Source: JACPNO01 sp963825405
GTDB lineage: Bacteria > Acidobacteriota > Terriglobia > Bryobacterales > Bryobacteraceae
Direction: 5' to 3'
NCBI GenBank assembly: GCA_963825405.1
Contig: CAWGTB010000005.1
Coordinates: 186,001-250,000, forward strand
DNA length: 64,000 nt
The notes below the pieces were generated by a model. That model was not told where the DNA came from, did not search any database, and saw only the letters and a list, made by a program, of their open reading frames with translations. The position numbers and the translations under genes are program-made. Shown in pieces: positions 18,297-27,181 of the stretch; the first letter of the stretch is position 1; the number at the start of each line of letters is the position of its first letter.

Positions 18297-19494
18297 CTAA
18301 CCTTTCGCAAATATTTCCTTGAGCCGCTTCGCCACCACGCGATGCTCGTTCTCGCGCATCATCCACACCGAGAGCAGCAGATTTCCGTCGAGTGTGCCAA
18401 TCGCAATCGGCGGCTCGCCTTCCCGCAATTCGCGGACGACGTCGTCGATCGAGGGCTTGCGGTCTTTCGCGGTCCATTCCACCAAAACATGCGGCACGTG
18501 ATTGGCAATTTCCGGCACGTTCTTGGTGGCGCGGATGCCGCGAATTCCCGCCAGCGCCTGGATCACTTCATCGGCGCGATGCTCGACGGCGCGGTATTCG
18601 GCATCGAGATCCAATTTCACGTAACGCTCCACCGCCGCCACCATTCCGGCAATTTCTTCCTTGCCGACCTTCATGCCGCGGCCCACGCCACCGTTCGGGC
18701 TGATGCATTGCTGGCCAGCTTCGATGAGATCCTTGCGCCCCAGCAGCAGGCCGGCAGCTTGCGGACCCTGCATTCCTTTGCCGCCGGAAAACGTCACCAG
18801 GTCAAAGCCGTCTTCCACATATCGCTTCAGATGCGCGACCGGCGGAACATCGGCGGCCGCGTCGTTGAACGTCGGCACGCCGCGCGCTTTGCCCACGCGA
18901 ATCCAATCGTCGCGATGAATCTTGCCCAGGGGCTCGTATTTGTTGAGGAAGAACATCATGGCGGTGCGCTCGTTAATCGCGCGCTCAAGCTCTTCGCGCG
19001 TCTCGACCCACACGAGCTTGGCGCCGACGACCAGCATCTGCGCTTCGTAGCCGGAATGGTGGGACTTCTGCACGATCACTTCGTTCTTCATGCCGGCTGG
19101 TGTCCGGCAGCCGCTGCATTTTCTGCTGATCGCCCAGCGACACGCAGGCCGCCGTGCCGACGGTGATTCCCGAAGCCGCGCCCGCAGTAACCATCGCCGC
19201 CGGAACGCCGATCAGTTCAGCGATGCGCGCGCCAGCTTTCTTCTGCAGCTCCGGTATATTCACGAAATGCTGCGCCGCTTCGTTCATGGCCTGGATCACT
19301 TCAGGCGGCATCAGCGACCCGCCCAGCACCGTCACCGTGCCCACGCCGTTGATCACCGGGCGCACGCCCAACCGCGCGTAGACATCCGCCGTCTTGCCGA
19401 TGGTGGACTTCGTCGCAGCCGAGCCTACCGCACTGCTCAGCGCCGCGCCCGCCGCTGTTTTCGTAAGAAATCCTCTGCGTGTGGATGGATTCAT
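18297..19494 (-). CDS. TAT-exported SelA-like PLP enzyme (copy 2), one frameshift
   Basis: Start ATG 19494 opens with STRRGFLTKTAAGAALSSAV, a twin-arginine signal. It is paralogous to the downstream copy: LGVRPVINGVGTVTVLGGS, AAMVTAGAASGITVGTAAC and PLP lysine in TFSGGKGMQGPQAAG align in the same order. An extra C near 19096 breaks the frame between QRLPDTS and GMKNEV; the paralogue reads PDTTGMKGEV at the same point. 17 bases separate it from the propeller gene upstream, and three from copy 1. The two copies may form a hetero-oligomer, which is inference only. Confidence 0.87.
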
Positions 19495-19511
19495 GAGCCC
19501 CAGTATACCGC

Positions 19512-20405
19512 TCACTCGTCGTCCAGAACCCGCAGCATGGTCATCGATTTCACCATCTCGTGATCGCCGAATTTCCATACCACTCGCTTGTCGCGCGTCA
19601 CCTCGAACGCATGCGCTCCATGCCCTTCCTGGCCGCGTATGAAATTTCCCACAACAAGATTCCCGTTGCGCAGCACTTGCAAACTGGTGATCCAGGTGAG
19701 ATTCAGATCTGGCAGATCCTTGGCCGTCAGCTCCCAGGCAATTTTGCCGGCGGGCGTCACTTCCACCACGCGGCGCTGCGTGCCGGCCGCAATGAGTGTG
19801 TTGCCGTTAGGCAGCCGCAGCGCTTCAAACGTGCCGTCGAGACCGGTAAATTCCCAGACCACCTTGCCGCCAGCATCCACTTCCCGCGCCGCGCCTTCCG
19901 CTTCCATTGCCGCCAGAACATGACCGTTGGCGAGGCGATGCACATGGCGCACCTGGCGGTGAAACGGTTTTTCGCTGGTGGGCAGGTTGACGGTCGAAAC
20001 CACTTTGCCATCCGGCGTGACCTCCACCGCCCGGCTCGGCCCTTGTTCGCCAATCAGCGTATTTCCATTGGACAGCCGCTCGCAGGCCAACGTCTGCGGA
20101 CACTTGCTGACGTAATTCCAAATTACATTGTGCTGGCGATCGATTTCCTGCGCGCCCGTCGGATTTCCTCCGTAGGCGTAGAGAATGTGGCCGTTGGGCA
20201 GCACCTCAAATCCAACCACCAGGCTGGGCGGTTGGTGTTCCCACACCAGCTTGCCTTCGGGCGAAACTTCGATCAGCCGGTTCCCGCCCGTCCCTTGATA
20301 TTGCGATAACAGAATGCGGTGCCGCACCGGCGCCTGGCCGGCACTAGCGCTCAGAAAAAGGCTGAAGGCTGCGCCGCATGCCAGCACCGTTTGTTTCACA
20401 GTCAT
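19512..20405 (-). CDS. Exported beta-propeller protein (PQQ-like/arylsulfotransferase-like repeats)
   Basis: 297 residues with a signal peptide (MTVKQTVLACGAAFSLFLSASAG). At least five propeller blades repeat the pattern RLxNGNTLI ... EVTPxGKxVWE (for example VEVTPDGKVVS, REVDAGGKVVWEF, VEVTPAGKIAWEL, FEVTRDKRVVWKF). No heme, PQQ or sulfatase catalytic residues were assigned. First gene of the operon that continues with two SelA-like enzymes and the ceramidase-like hydrolase, all within 20 bases of one another. Likely a periplasmic binding or scaffold protein. Confidence 0.8.
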   Translation of the reverse strand: MTVKQTVLACGAAFSLFLSASAGQAPVRHRILLSQYQGTGGNRLIEVSPEGKLVWEHQPPSLVVGFEVLPNGHILYAYGGNPTGAQEIDRQHNVIWNYVSKCPQTLACERLSNGNTLIGEQGPSRAVEVTPDGKVVSTVNLPTSEKPFHRQVRHVHRLANGHVLAAMEAEGAAREVDAGGKVVWEFTGLDGTFEALRLPNGNTLIAAGTQRRVVEVTPAGKIAWELTAKDLPDLNLTWITSLQVLRNGNLVVGNFIRGQEGHGAHAFEVTRDKRVVWKFGDHEMVKSMTMLRVLDDE

Positions 20406-20458
20406 CCGGCGTTTATATCATTGTTCCAGCGGAGGTGCCACCGGAGCGCGGTCCGAGT

Positions 20459-20686
20459 TCAGCTCTGGTCCTTGCGGAGCAAAGCGCGGAAACGGCCCCG
20501 CCACAATCCAAAGTTTCTCATGTTCCGCCAGATCATCAACCCACCGGCGCAGACCAATCCAGAAACGAGAATGAGGCTGGAGGGTTCGGGGAGACTCGAA
20601 CTCCGGCGTCCGGGCCTAAGAGAGTCCGCAGTGGCGTCTCGGGTTGGAGTGAGGACTAATTCGGGAGGCAAGTTGGTTGTGGACAA
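20459..20686 (-). pseudogene. Orphan PEP-CTERM-like sorting tail (gene remnant)
   Basis: A short open frame contains SLPEPSSLILVSGLVCAGG followed by LMIWRNMRN. This has the order of a PEP-CTERM sorting signal: Pro-Glu-Pro, a ~18-residue hydrophobic stretch, then basic residues. The frame continues 17 residues past the basic cluster, and a stop precedes it at ~20702. No ectodomain is attached in any frame. It is most likely the end of a deleted or frameshifted secreted protein; chance similarity cannot be excluded. Confidence 0.4.
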
Positions 20687-20765
20687 ATTAGGTTGCCTTT
20701 GTTAAGGAGTAGTTCCCTGGCGCAGTTGGAAATACGGTAACACCCGCCTATCTGAGGGTCAATAC

Positions 20766-20778
20766 CCCCAAATTGGGG
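20766..20778. promoter_or_regulatory. Palindrome CCCCAAATTGGGG upstream of the second PSD1 gene
   Basis: Six-base arms CCCCAA/TTGGGG around one A, 48 bases before the PSD1 start at 20827, in the 140-base A+T-richer stretch that should contain its promoter. Size and position suit a transcription-factor site. No known consensus was recognised. Confidence 0.35.
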
Positions 20779-20826
20779 ATTGCGTGCATAGCGGCGCGGT
20801 TGAGGCTATGCTTGCGTAAGGAAGCA

Positions 20827-23557
20827 ATGCGCTCCGCATCGATTCTCGTGACCTTGGCCGCTGCTCTGGCCGTGCCGCACGCCGTCGCGCAGCAGGCCGG
20901 CAATCTATTCGCCGAGCGCATCCGCCCTATCCTGGCCAAGAATTGCCTGGCGTGCCACAGCGGCCCGGGTAAGCAATCCGGACTCGATCTTTCAACCCGC
21001 GAAGGGCTGCTCAAAGGCGGCGACAGCGGGCCTGCCGTGGTTGCGGGTGACCCGGAAGCCAGCCGCCTCTATCAATTGATCAGCCACAAAACCGAGCCGG
21101 CCATGCCATTCAAAGGCGCGAAGCTGGCCGCCGAGGACATCGCCCAAATCGCGGATTGGATCAAAGCCGGCGCACTCTACGATGAGTCCATGAAAACATC
21201 TGTCGCGGCGCCGGATCACTGGGCTTTCAAAGTGCCAAAACGCCCACCCACGCCTGTCGTGCGCAATAAAGCGTGGGTCCGTAATCCTATCGATGCTTTC
21301 ATCGCGGCCGAACAGGAAAAGCGCGGCTTAAAGCCCGTGCCCGAGGCTGACCGGCGCGTCCTGCTGCGTCGGGTGTATTTGGATCTGACCGGCCTACCTC
21401 CAACGCCGGAAGAAATGAGCGCCTACCTGGCGGACCGTTCCGCTAACGCCTACGAAAAAGTGGTCGACAAGCTGCTGGCCAGTCCGCGCTATGGCGAGCG
21501 CTGGGGGCGTCATTGGATGGATGTGTGGCGGTACAGCGATTGGTACGGTTGGCGCATTCAGAATCAGGTGCGCTATAGCCAGCGCCATATCTGGCATTGG
21601 CGCGATTGGATCGTCGAATCGCTCAACGCGGATAAAGGCTACGACCGCATGATTGTCGAGATGCTGGCGGGCGACGAGTTGGCCCCGGAGGATCCGGACA
21701 TCACGCGCGCCACCGGATTCCTCGCCAGAAACTGGTACATGTTCAACCGCAATACCTGGCTGCAGGATACGGTCGAGCACACTGCCAGCGGATTTCTTGG
21801 CATCACGCTCAAATGCGCGCGCTGCCATAGTCACAAATACGATCCGCTCTCCCACGAAGATTATTACCGCTTCCGCGCGTTCTTTGAGCCGTACGATGTG
21901 CGCACGGATCATGTGCCCGGCGAGGCTGACTTGCTGAAGAGCGGCCTGGCGCGCGTGTACGATTCCGATGCCGGCGCGCCAACCTATCGCTTCCTGCGCG
22001 GCAACGAGACGAACCCGGATAAGGATCATCCCCTTACGCCGGCCGTTCCGGAAGTCTTTCGCGCCGATCTAAAAATCGCTCCCGTCAAACTGCCGCTGGC
22101 CGCCTATTATCCGGATTCCCGCCCAGCCGTTCAGATCGACCTGGTGCTGCAGGCCAAGGCGGATATAGAAAAAGCCAACGCCGGGTTAGCCGCCGCACGC
22201 GTGGAACTCGCCAAGACCAACGAGCTTTTTCCGAAGCCGGGCGCAACCGAGGTGATCCAAGGCAATCGCGTGCTGGAGCGCGCCGCCGGTGAAGATCAGG
22301 CCTTCGAAGCTTTGCTGAAAGCGCAGGGAAAGGTCGCGCTAGCCGAGCAGACATTGCTCGCCGCGCGAGCTTCACTCGATTCACTGCAGGCGCGCGTAGC
22401 GGCCGACAACGCCCGCTTCAGCGATCCCCCCAGCCCGGAGGCGGCGTCCCTTGCCGAAGCTGCGCTCAAGACAGAGCGTCACGCTCAACGCTTGAAGGCC
22501 GAGGAAGATCTGCTGAGCGCGCAGCAGAAACTGCACGAAGGCCTCAAGTCCGCCAACGTCGACGAGAAGAATGCCGAAAAGAAAGTGGCCGAAGCGCGCG
22601 CTCAGCTCGAGGCGGCGACTGCGGCATTAAAAGCGGCCGAAGCCTACACGCCGGTCGGAAAAATCTATCCGGACTCAAGCACCGGGCGCCGTCTGGCCCT
22701 CGCGCAATGGATTGCCAATTCGCAGAATCCGCTCACCGCCCGCGTGGCCGTAAATCATATCTGGCTGCGGCATTTCGGTACGGCACTCGTCCCCACCGTC
22801 GCCAATTTCGGCAAGAATGGCAAGCCGCCGTCAAACCCTGAACTGCTGGACTGGCTGGCCACCGAACTGATGGCGCACAACTGGAGCATGAAAACGATTC
22901 ACCGTCTGATCGTCACCAGCAGCGCGTACCGCATGCAGTCGACTGCCGGAAGCCGGCGATCACAACGCCGCCATCGATCCCGACAACACGTACCTCTGGC
23001 GAATGAATCCGCGCCGCATGGAAGCCGAAGTAGTGCGCGACAGCGTGCTGTACCTGGCCGGCCAGCTTGATACCACGATGGGCGGCCCCGAGCTCGACGC
23101 CAAGACCGGCGAAGAATCCCGGCGCCGCAGCATTTATTTCCAACACGCGCCCGACGCGCAGATGACATTCCTGAAAGTTTTCGACGAAGCCAGTCCGAAT
23201 GAATGCTACGCGCGCAACGAGACCGTCGTGCCGCACCAGGCGCTGGCGCTCGCCAATAGCAAGTTGAGCTTGACGGAGGCACGTTTGCTGGCGAAATCGC
23301 TCGCCGCGAAATCCCCCACCGCAGCGGAGTTTGTGAACCGCGCTTTCGATACGGTTCTAAATCGCCCGCCGTCGGTCGAAGAGCGCACAGAATCGGAAAA
23401 ATTTCTCAAAGAGCAGGAAGAGCTATTCCGCGATCCGCAGAAGCTTACGCCCGTCAAAGCGGATAAAGAACGGCCGGCCATCGATGCGCGTATGCGAGCC
23501 CGGGAAGATCTGGTGCACGTCCTGCTGAATCATAATGATTTTGTGACCATCCGATGA
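20827..23557 (+). CDS. PSD1 / DUF1549-DUF1553 cytochrome-domain protein with long coiled coil (second copy), one frameshift
   Basis: Start ATG 20827 (AAGGA just upstream) gives a signal peptide ending HAVAQ. An upstream ATG-like frame to 20773 is unlikely. The cytochrome domain has CLACHSG; DUF1549 has DLTGLPPTPEEM, YGERWGRHWMDVW and CARCHSHKYDP. Between DUF1549 and DUF1553, roughly residues 435-615, lies an Ala/Glu/Lys-rich segment predicted as coiled coil. DUF1553 follows (NPLTARVAVNHIWLRHFG, RRMEAEVVRDSVLYLAG). One extra A near 22950 breaks the frame; its removal gives TAGAGDHNAAIDPDNTYLW. About 909 residues. It overlaps the DUF1501 start by four bases. Confidence 0.9.
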
Positions 23558-25032
23558 ACACCAAATTTGTCGCTCCCGGATGCTGCGGTAACCCAAGCCG
23601 CCGGGTATTCCTCGCCGATTGTGGGTTGGGTTTCACAGGCCTGGCGTTAGGCGCGATGCTGCGGCGTGAACTGCAAGGCGCCGAGCCCGCTGTCTGGATG
23701 CCGCCCGACGGCAATCCGCATTTCGCGCCCAAAGCCAAGCGCGTGATCTGGCTGTTCATGCTGGGCGGAGTGAGCCACGTCGATACGTTCGATCCCAAAC
23801 CCGCGTTGAACAAATACGCCGGCAAAAATATTTCCGAAACACCGTACAAGGACACGCTGGCCTCGCCCTTCGTGAAAGACAACGTGAAGGAGTTCGTCAA
23901 AGGCGATCACGGCATCAAGCTCACGCTCTACCCCATGCAGGTGGGCTTCAAACCATACGGCCAGAGCGGAACGAACATCAGTGACTGGTGGCCGAACGTC
24001 GGCGGATGCGTCGACGACATCGCGCTCGTCCGCTCCGTCTGGACCACCGACAACGATCACGGCGCAATCCTGCAGTTCCACACCGGTCGCCACACCTTCG
24101 ACGGATTCCAGCCGACCATCGGCGCCTGGGTGCACTACGGCCTGGGTTCGCTCAATGAAAACTTGCCGCAGTTCGTCGTGCTGGGTGAGCCGCCCGGCGA
24201 TTGCTGCGGCGGCGTGGGCACGCATGGCGCGGATTACCTGGGTCCCGAGCACAGCGGCGTGCAGCTCGAAGTCGATCCCGATAACCCGCTGCCCTTCGCC
24301 TCGCCCGGGCCTGACACCTATCAGGAAGAGCAGCAGCACGAATTCGCGTTCCTGAAAAAGTTGAACGACATGCGCGCCGTCGAGTATCCGCACGATGCCG
24401 CATTGCGCGCCCGCATCAAGTCCTACGAGCTGGCCTTCCGCATGCAAATGGCGGTGCCCGAGGCGGTCCGTTTCAAAGACGAGAATGAAGAGACCAAGCA
24501 ACTCTACGGCCTCGATCAGGAAAACACGCGCTCGTTCGGCGAAGTGTGTCTGGCGGCGCGGCGGCTCTCCGAGCGCGGCGTGCGCTTCGTTCAGGTGTAT
24601 CACGGCAAGGCCGGAAACGCCTGGGACTCGCACAAGGATTTGCAGAAAAATCACAGCGGCCTGTGCGCGTCGGTGGACAAGCCTATCGCCGGTTTGCTCA
24701 AAGATCTGAAGCAGCGCGGATTACTGGAGGATACGGTTGTAGTGTGGGCCACCGAGTTCGGACGCACGCCGGGCGGTGAAGGCGCCAACGGCCGCGACCA
24801 TCATCCGTTTGGATTCTCCGTGTGGATGGCAGGCGGCGGCCTGAAACGCGGCGTAGTCCACGGCGCAACCGACGAACTAGGCTTCCACGCCGTCGAGAAT
24901 CGCCACTACGTCACCGACGTCCACGCGACGGTGCTGCATCAACTCGGCCTCGACCCGCGCAAACTCGAAGTGCCCGGCCGCAAGCGCCTGGAACTGGATT
25001 TTGGCAAGCCGATTCAGGACATCATCGCCTAG
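23554..25032 (+). CDS. TAT-exported DUF1501 protein (second copy)
   Basis: 492 residues, intact. NPSRRVFLADCGLGFTGLAL is the TAT signal. DUF1501 blocks are VIWLFMLGGVSHVDTFDPKP, NDHGAILQFHTG, RGVRFVQVYHGKAGNAWDSH, WATEFGRTPGGEGANGRDHH and GFSVWMAGGGLKRG. The start codon overlaps the PSD1 stop (ATGA), so translation is coupled. The 3' end overlaps the convergent PIN toxin by four bases. The family belongs to the alkaline phosphatase/sulfatase fold, but catalytic activity has not been shown for this type. Confidence 0.93.
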   Translation: MNTKFVAPGCCGNPSRRVFLADCGLGFTGLALGAMLRRELQGAEPAVWMPPDGNPHFAPKAKRVIWLFMLGGVSHVDTFDPKPALNKYAGKNISETPYKDTLASPFVKDNVKEFVKGDHGIKLTLYPMQVGFKPYGQSGTNISDWWPNVGGCVDDIALVRSVWTTDNDHGAILQFHTGRHTFDGFQPTIGAWVHYGLGSLNENLPQFVVLGEPPGDCCGGVGTHGADYLGPEHSGVQLEVDPDNPLPFASPGPDTYQEEQQHEFAFLKKLNDMRAVEYPHDAALRARIKSYELAFRMQMAVPEAVRFKDENEETKQLYGLDQENTRSFGEVCLAARRLSERGVRFVQVYHGKAGNAWDSHKDLQKNHSGLCASVDKPIAGLLKDLKQRGLLEDTVVVWATEFGRTPGGEGANGRDHHPFGFSVWMAGGGLKRGVVHGATDELGFHAVENRHYVTDVHATVLHQLGLDPRKLEVPGRKRLELDFGKPIQDIIA

Positions 25033-25466
25033 TCAAACCGGACGACCTTCATTCCCAGCGCAACCGCGGCGGCCGCCATGATGCGATCGGCCGTTGCGAT
25101 TCTCTCCACACTCAGGCTTCGCGCAATAGCCAGGTGCAAGGCGTCAAGCGTGCGTAGAGGGTGCGGTTTCAGCCGCGCAATGATTTCGGCGGCAACCAGG
25201 GCGTGATGATCGTCGAGAGGGTGCACAGTCAGATAACCGGCGCGCACATCACTTTCAAACGTCTGCAGGATGCGGCGCTCAGTCCTGCTGTCAATCTCTC
25301 TGGTGCGCCGCCTCCGCGCAACTCCGCAGCGCAACTCGACGATAGTAAGACGGCTGATTGCGGCTGCTTCCTGACGGATAATAAATGCGGAGAATTCTTC
25401 CGACCGTGTTTCGTTCAAGTACCACTTGAGTAGCGCGCTGGTATCAACGTAGACCGCGGTTGTCAC
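25029..25466 (-). CDS. PIN-domain ribonuclease toxin (VapC-type)
   Basis: 145 residues. The four acidic residues of the PIN active site are in place: Asp8 (YVDTSALLKWYL), Glu44 (TIVELRCG), Asp108 (LRTLDALHLAIA) and Asp127 (TADRIM). Expected role: Mg-dependent RNase held inactive by the upstream antitoxin, whose gene overlaps it by four bases. It lies between two PSD1-DUF1501 modules that converge on it. Confidence 0.92.
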   Translation of the reverse strand: MTTAVYVDTSALLKWYLNETRSEEFSAFIIRQEAAAISRLTIVELRCGVARRRRTREIDSRTERRILQTFESDVRAGYLTVHPLDDHHALVAAEIIARLKPHPLRTLDALHLAIARSLSVERIATADRIMAAAAVALGMKVVRFD

Positions 25467-25690
25467 CGTTCGTCGCGTTCTGCGCGCACTAAAACTTCGC
25501 TCGGGACCGCGAGCCGCGGCATACTGGCTCTGAGCGCGGCATGCGACGGCATGCGCCGCGTAGCGCGCACGGGCAAAATGCGTGCTAGCGCGCGGCCGCG
25601 TCGCGTGACGATAATTTCACCCTCGCGGGCGACCACTTCGTCCAGGCGCGTTAGCGCCGAACGTACCTCACGGATGGTCAAGTTCTTCAT
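25463..25690 (-). CDS. Phd/YefM-family antitoxin
   Basis: 75 residues from ATG 25690 (MKNLTIREVRSALTRLDEVV); an upstream extension to 25735 lies in the operator-like region and is unlikely. The N-terminal half fits the Phd/YefM DNA-binding domain (REVRSAL ... GEIIVTRRGRALARILP). The basic C-terminus would bind the toxin. Gene order antitoxin-toxin with ATGA overlap is typical, and the pair probably represses its own promoter. Confidence 0.88.
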   Translation of the reverse strand: MKNLTIREVRSALTRLDEVVAREGEIIVTRRGRALARILPVRATRRMPSHAALRASMPRLAVPSEVLVRAERDER

Positions 25691-25709
25691 GGCAGGCAAC
25701 CCAACATGG

Positions 25710-25735
25710 GTGACACAATAATAGAATTGTGACAC
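25710..25735 (-). promoter_or_regulatory. Probable operator/promoter of the toxin-antitoxin pair
   Basis: GTGACAC occurs twice in direct orientation (25710-25716 and 25729-25735). The same stretch contains the inverted repeat CACAAT (25714-25719) / ATTGTG (25726-25731), starting 20 bases upstream of the antitoxin ATG. On the minus strand TATTAT between the arms could be the -10. This arrangement suits autorepression by the antitoxin. Confidence 0.45.
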
Positions 25736-25765
25736 TAAGGGGCTCGCGATGCAACTGGCCGGAAA

Positions 25766-25792
25766 GGGGCAGCCCCCTGATCTGCCATTTTG
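25766..25792. repeat. Degenerate family-B palindromic repeat
   Basis: GGGGCAG-CCCCCTGATCTGCCA is a diverged copy of the GGGGCAGGTC/GACCTGCCCC palindrome found at 55823 and 63043. It sits in the intergenic space between the toxin-antitoxin pair and the third DUF1501 gene. Confidence 0.5.
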
Positions 25793-25804
25793 GAATGTGA
25801 AAAC

Positions 25805-27166
25805 TTACGCCAGAATTTCCTTGATCACATTGCCCGCGACATCCGTAAGCCGGAAATCGCGCCCGGCACTGCGATACGTCAGCCTGGTGTGGTCCATGCC
25901 CAGCAAATGCAGCACCGTGGCGTGAAAATCGTGCAAGCCCATCGGGTTGGATGCGATCGAGATTCCGTACTCGTCGCTCTCGCCGTACGTGATGCCCGCC
26001 TTCACACCGCCGCCCGCCAGCCACGTGCTGTATACGTTCGAATGGTGCTCGCGGCCCTTGGCATCGGCCTTCTCCGTGAATGGCGTGCGTCCAAATTCCG
26101 TAGTCCAGACTACCAACGTGTCTTCCAGCATGCCGCGCGATTTCAGGTCCCGCAGCAGTCCCGCCACCGCCTGATCCACGTTGCGTGCCAGCGGCTCATG
26201 CGCCTTCATGTCGCTGTGCGAGTCCCAATTATTGAGCGCGCCCGTGTCGATCAATTCGATGAAACGCACGCCGCGCTCCGCCAATCTTCGCGCCGCCAGA
26301 CATTGCCATGCGAACCCCTTGGTGCTGCCGCGCTCCAGTCCGTAGAGTTTCAGCGTGGCGTCGGTCTCTTTGGAAAAATCGAAAACTTCAGGCGCCTGCT
26401 GCTGCATGCCGAAAGCCGTCTCGAAACTCTTGATGCGCGCCGCCAGCGCGGGGTCGCTCTCCCGCCCCGTCAGATGCCGCCGATTGAAAAAGTCGAGCAG
26501 CCCCAATTCCATTTCCTGCAGTTCGGGCGATGTCCGCCGCAGCATGTTGGGAATCGGCTCGGGACCCGGAACGATGCGCGTCCCCTGATGGCAGGCCGGT
26601 AGAAAATCGGATCCCCAAACCTGCCCGCCGGCGTACGGCAATTGCGGCGCCAGCACCACGAACGACGGCAAATTCTGATTCACCGTCCCCAGTCCATAGC
26701 TTACCCACGAGCCAATGCTAGGCCGCGTAAACGTCACCGAGCCGGTGTGAATGCCCAGCGTGGCTTCGAAATGATCGCCATGATCGTTCTTCATCGAATG
26801 GATCAGGCAGAGATCGTCCACGCAGTCGCCTACGTTGGTAAACAGATCGCCCACCAGCGTGCCGGTTTGCCCGTGCGGCTTGGCGTCCCACAAGGAGCGC
26901 GAAAGATACCGGCCGTTGGTGTACTGCTTGCCATGATCCGCAGTCAGCTTCGGCTTGGGATCGAACGTGTCAACGTGCGAAGCCCCGCCGCTCATGTAGA
27001 GAAAAATCACACGCTTGGCCCGCGCGGGAAAATGCGGAGCTTTTGGCGACAGCGGATCTTCCTCGGCATGCAGCATCTGCGCCAGTATCCCGGGTAACAG
27101 CATCGACCCGCCCACCAGCGACCGAATCGTCCCCCGCCGCGTGAATCTCAAGTCCGTGTCAACCAT
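25805..27166 (-). CDS. TAT-type DUF1501 protein (third copy)
   Basis: 453 residues, intact. The N-terminus FTRRGTIRSLVGGSMLLPG is a variant TAT signal (RRGTIR). DUF1501 blocks: VIFLYMSGGASHVDTFDPKP, KNDHGDHFEATLGIHTG, RGVRFIELIDTGALNNWDSH, WTTEFGRTPFTEKADAKGRE and STWLAGGGVKAG. It follows the third PSD1 gene after 15 bases. It differs from copies 1 and 2 in the insert before the metal-binding block (AKGREHHSN), consistent with older divergence rather than recent duplication. Confidence 0.93.
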   Translation of the reverse strand: MVDTDLRFTRRGTIRSLVGGSMLLPGILAQMLHAEEDPLSPKAPHFPARAKRVIFLYMSGGASHVDTFDPKPKLTADHGKQYTNGRYLSRSLWDAKPHGQTGTLVGDLFTNVGDCVDDLCLIHSMKNDHGDHFEATLGIHTGSVTFTRPSIGSWVSYGLGTVNQNLPSFVVLAPQLPYAGGQVWGSDFLPACHQGTRIVPGPEPIPNMLRRTSPELQEMELGLLDFFNRRHLTGRESDPALAARIKSFETAFGMQQQAPEVFDFSKETDATLKLYGLERGSTKGFAWQCLAARRLAERGVRFIELIDTGALNNWDSHSDMKAHEPLARNVDQAVAGLLRDLKSRGMLEDTLVVWTTEFGRTPFTEKADAKGREHHSNVYSTWLAGGGVKAGITYGESDEYGISIASNPMGLHDFHATVLHLLGMDHTRLTYRSAGRDFRLTDVAGNVIKEILA

Positions 27167-27181
27167 AGTTCGCCCAAGGTT

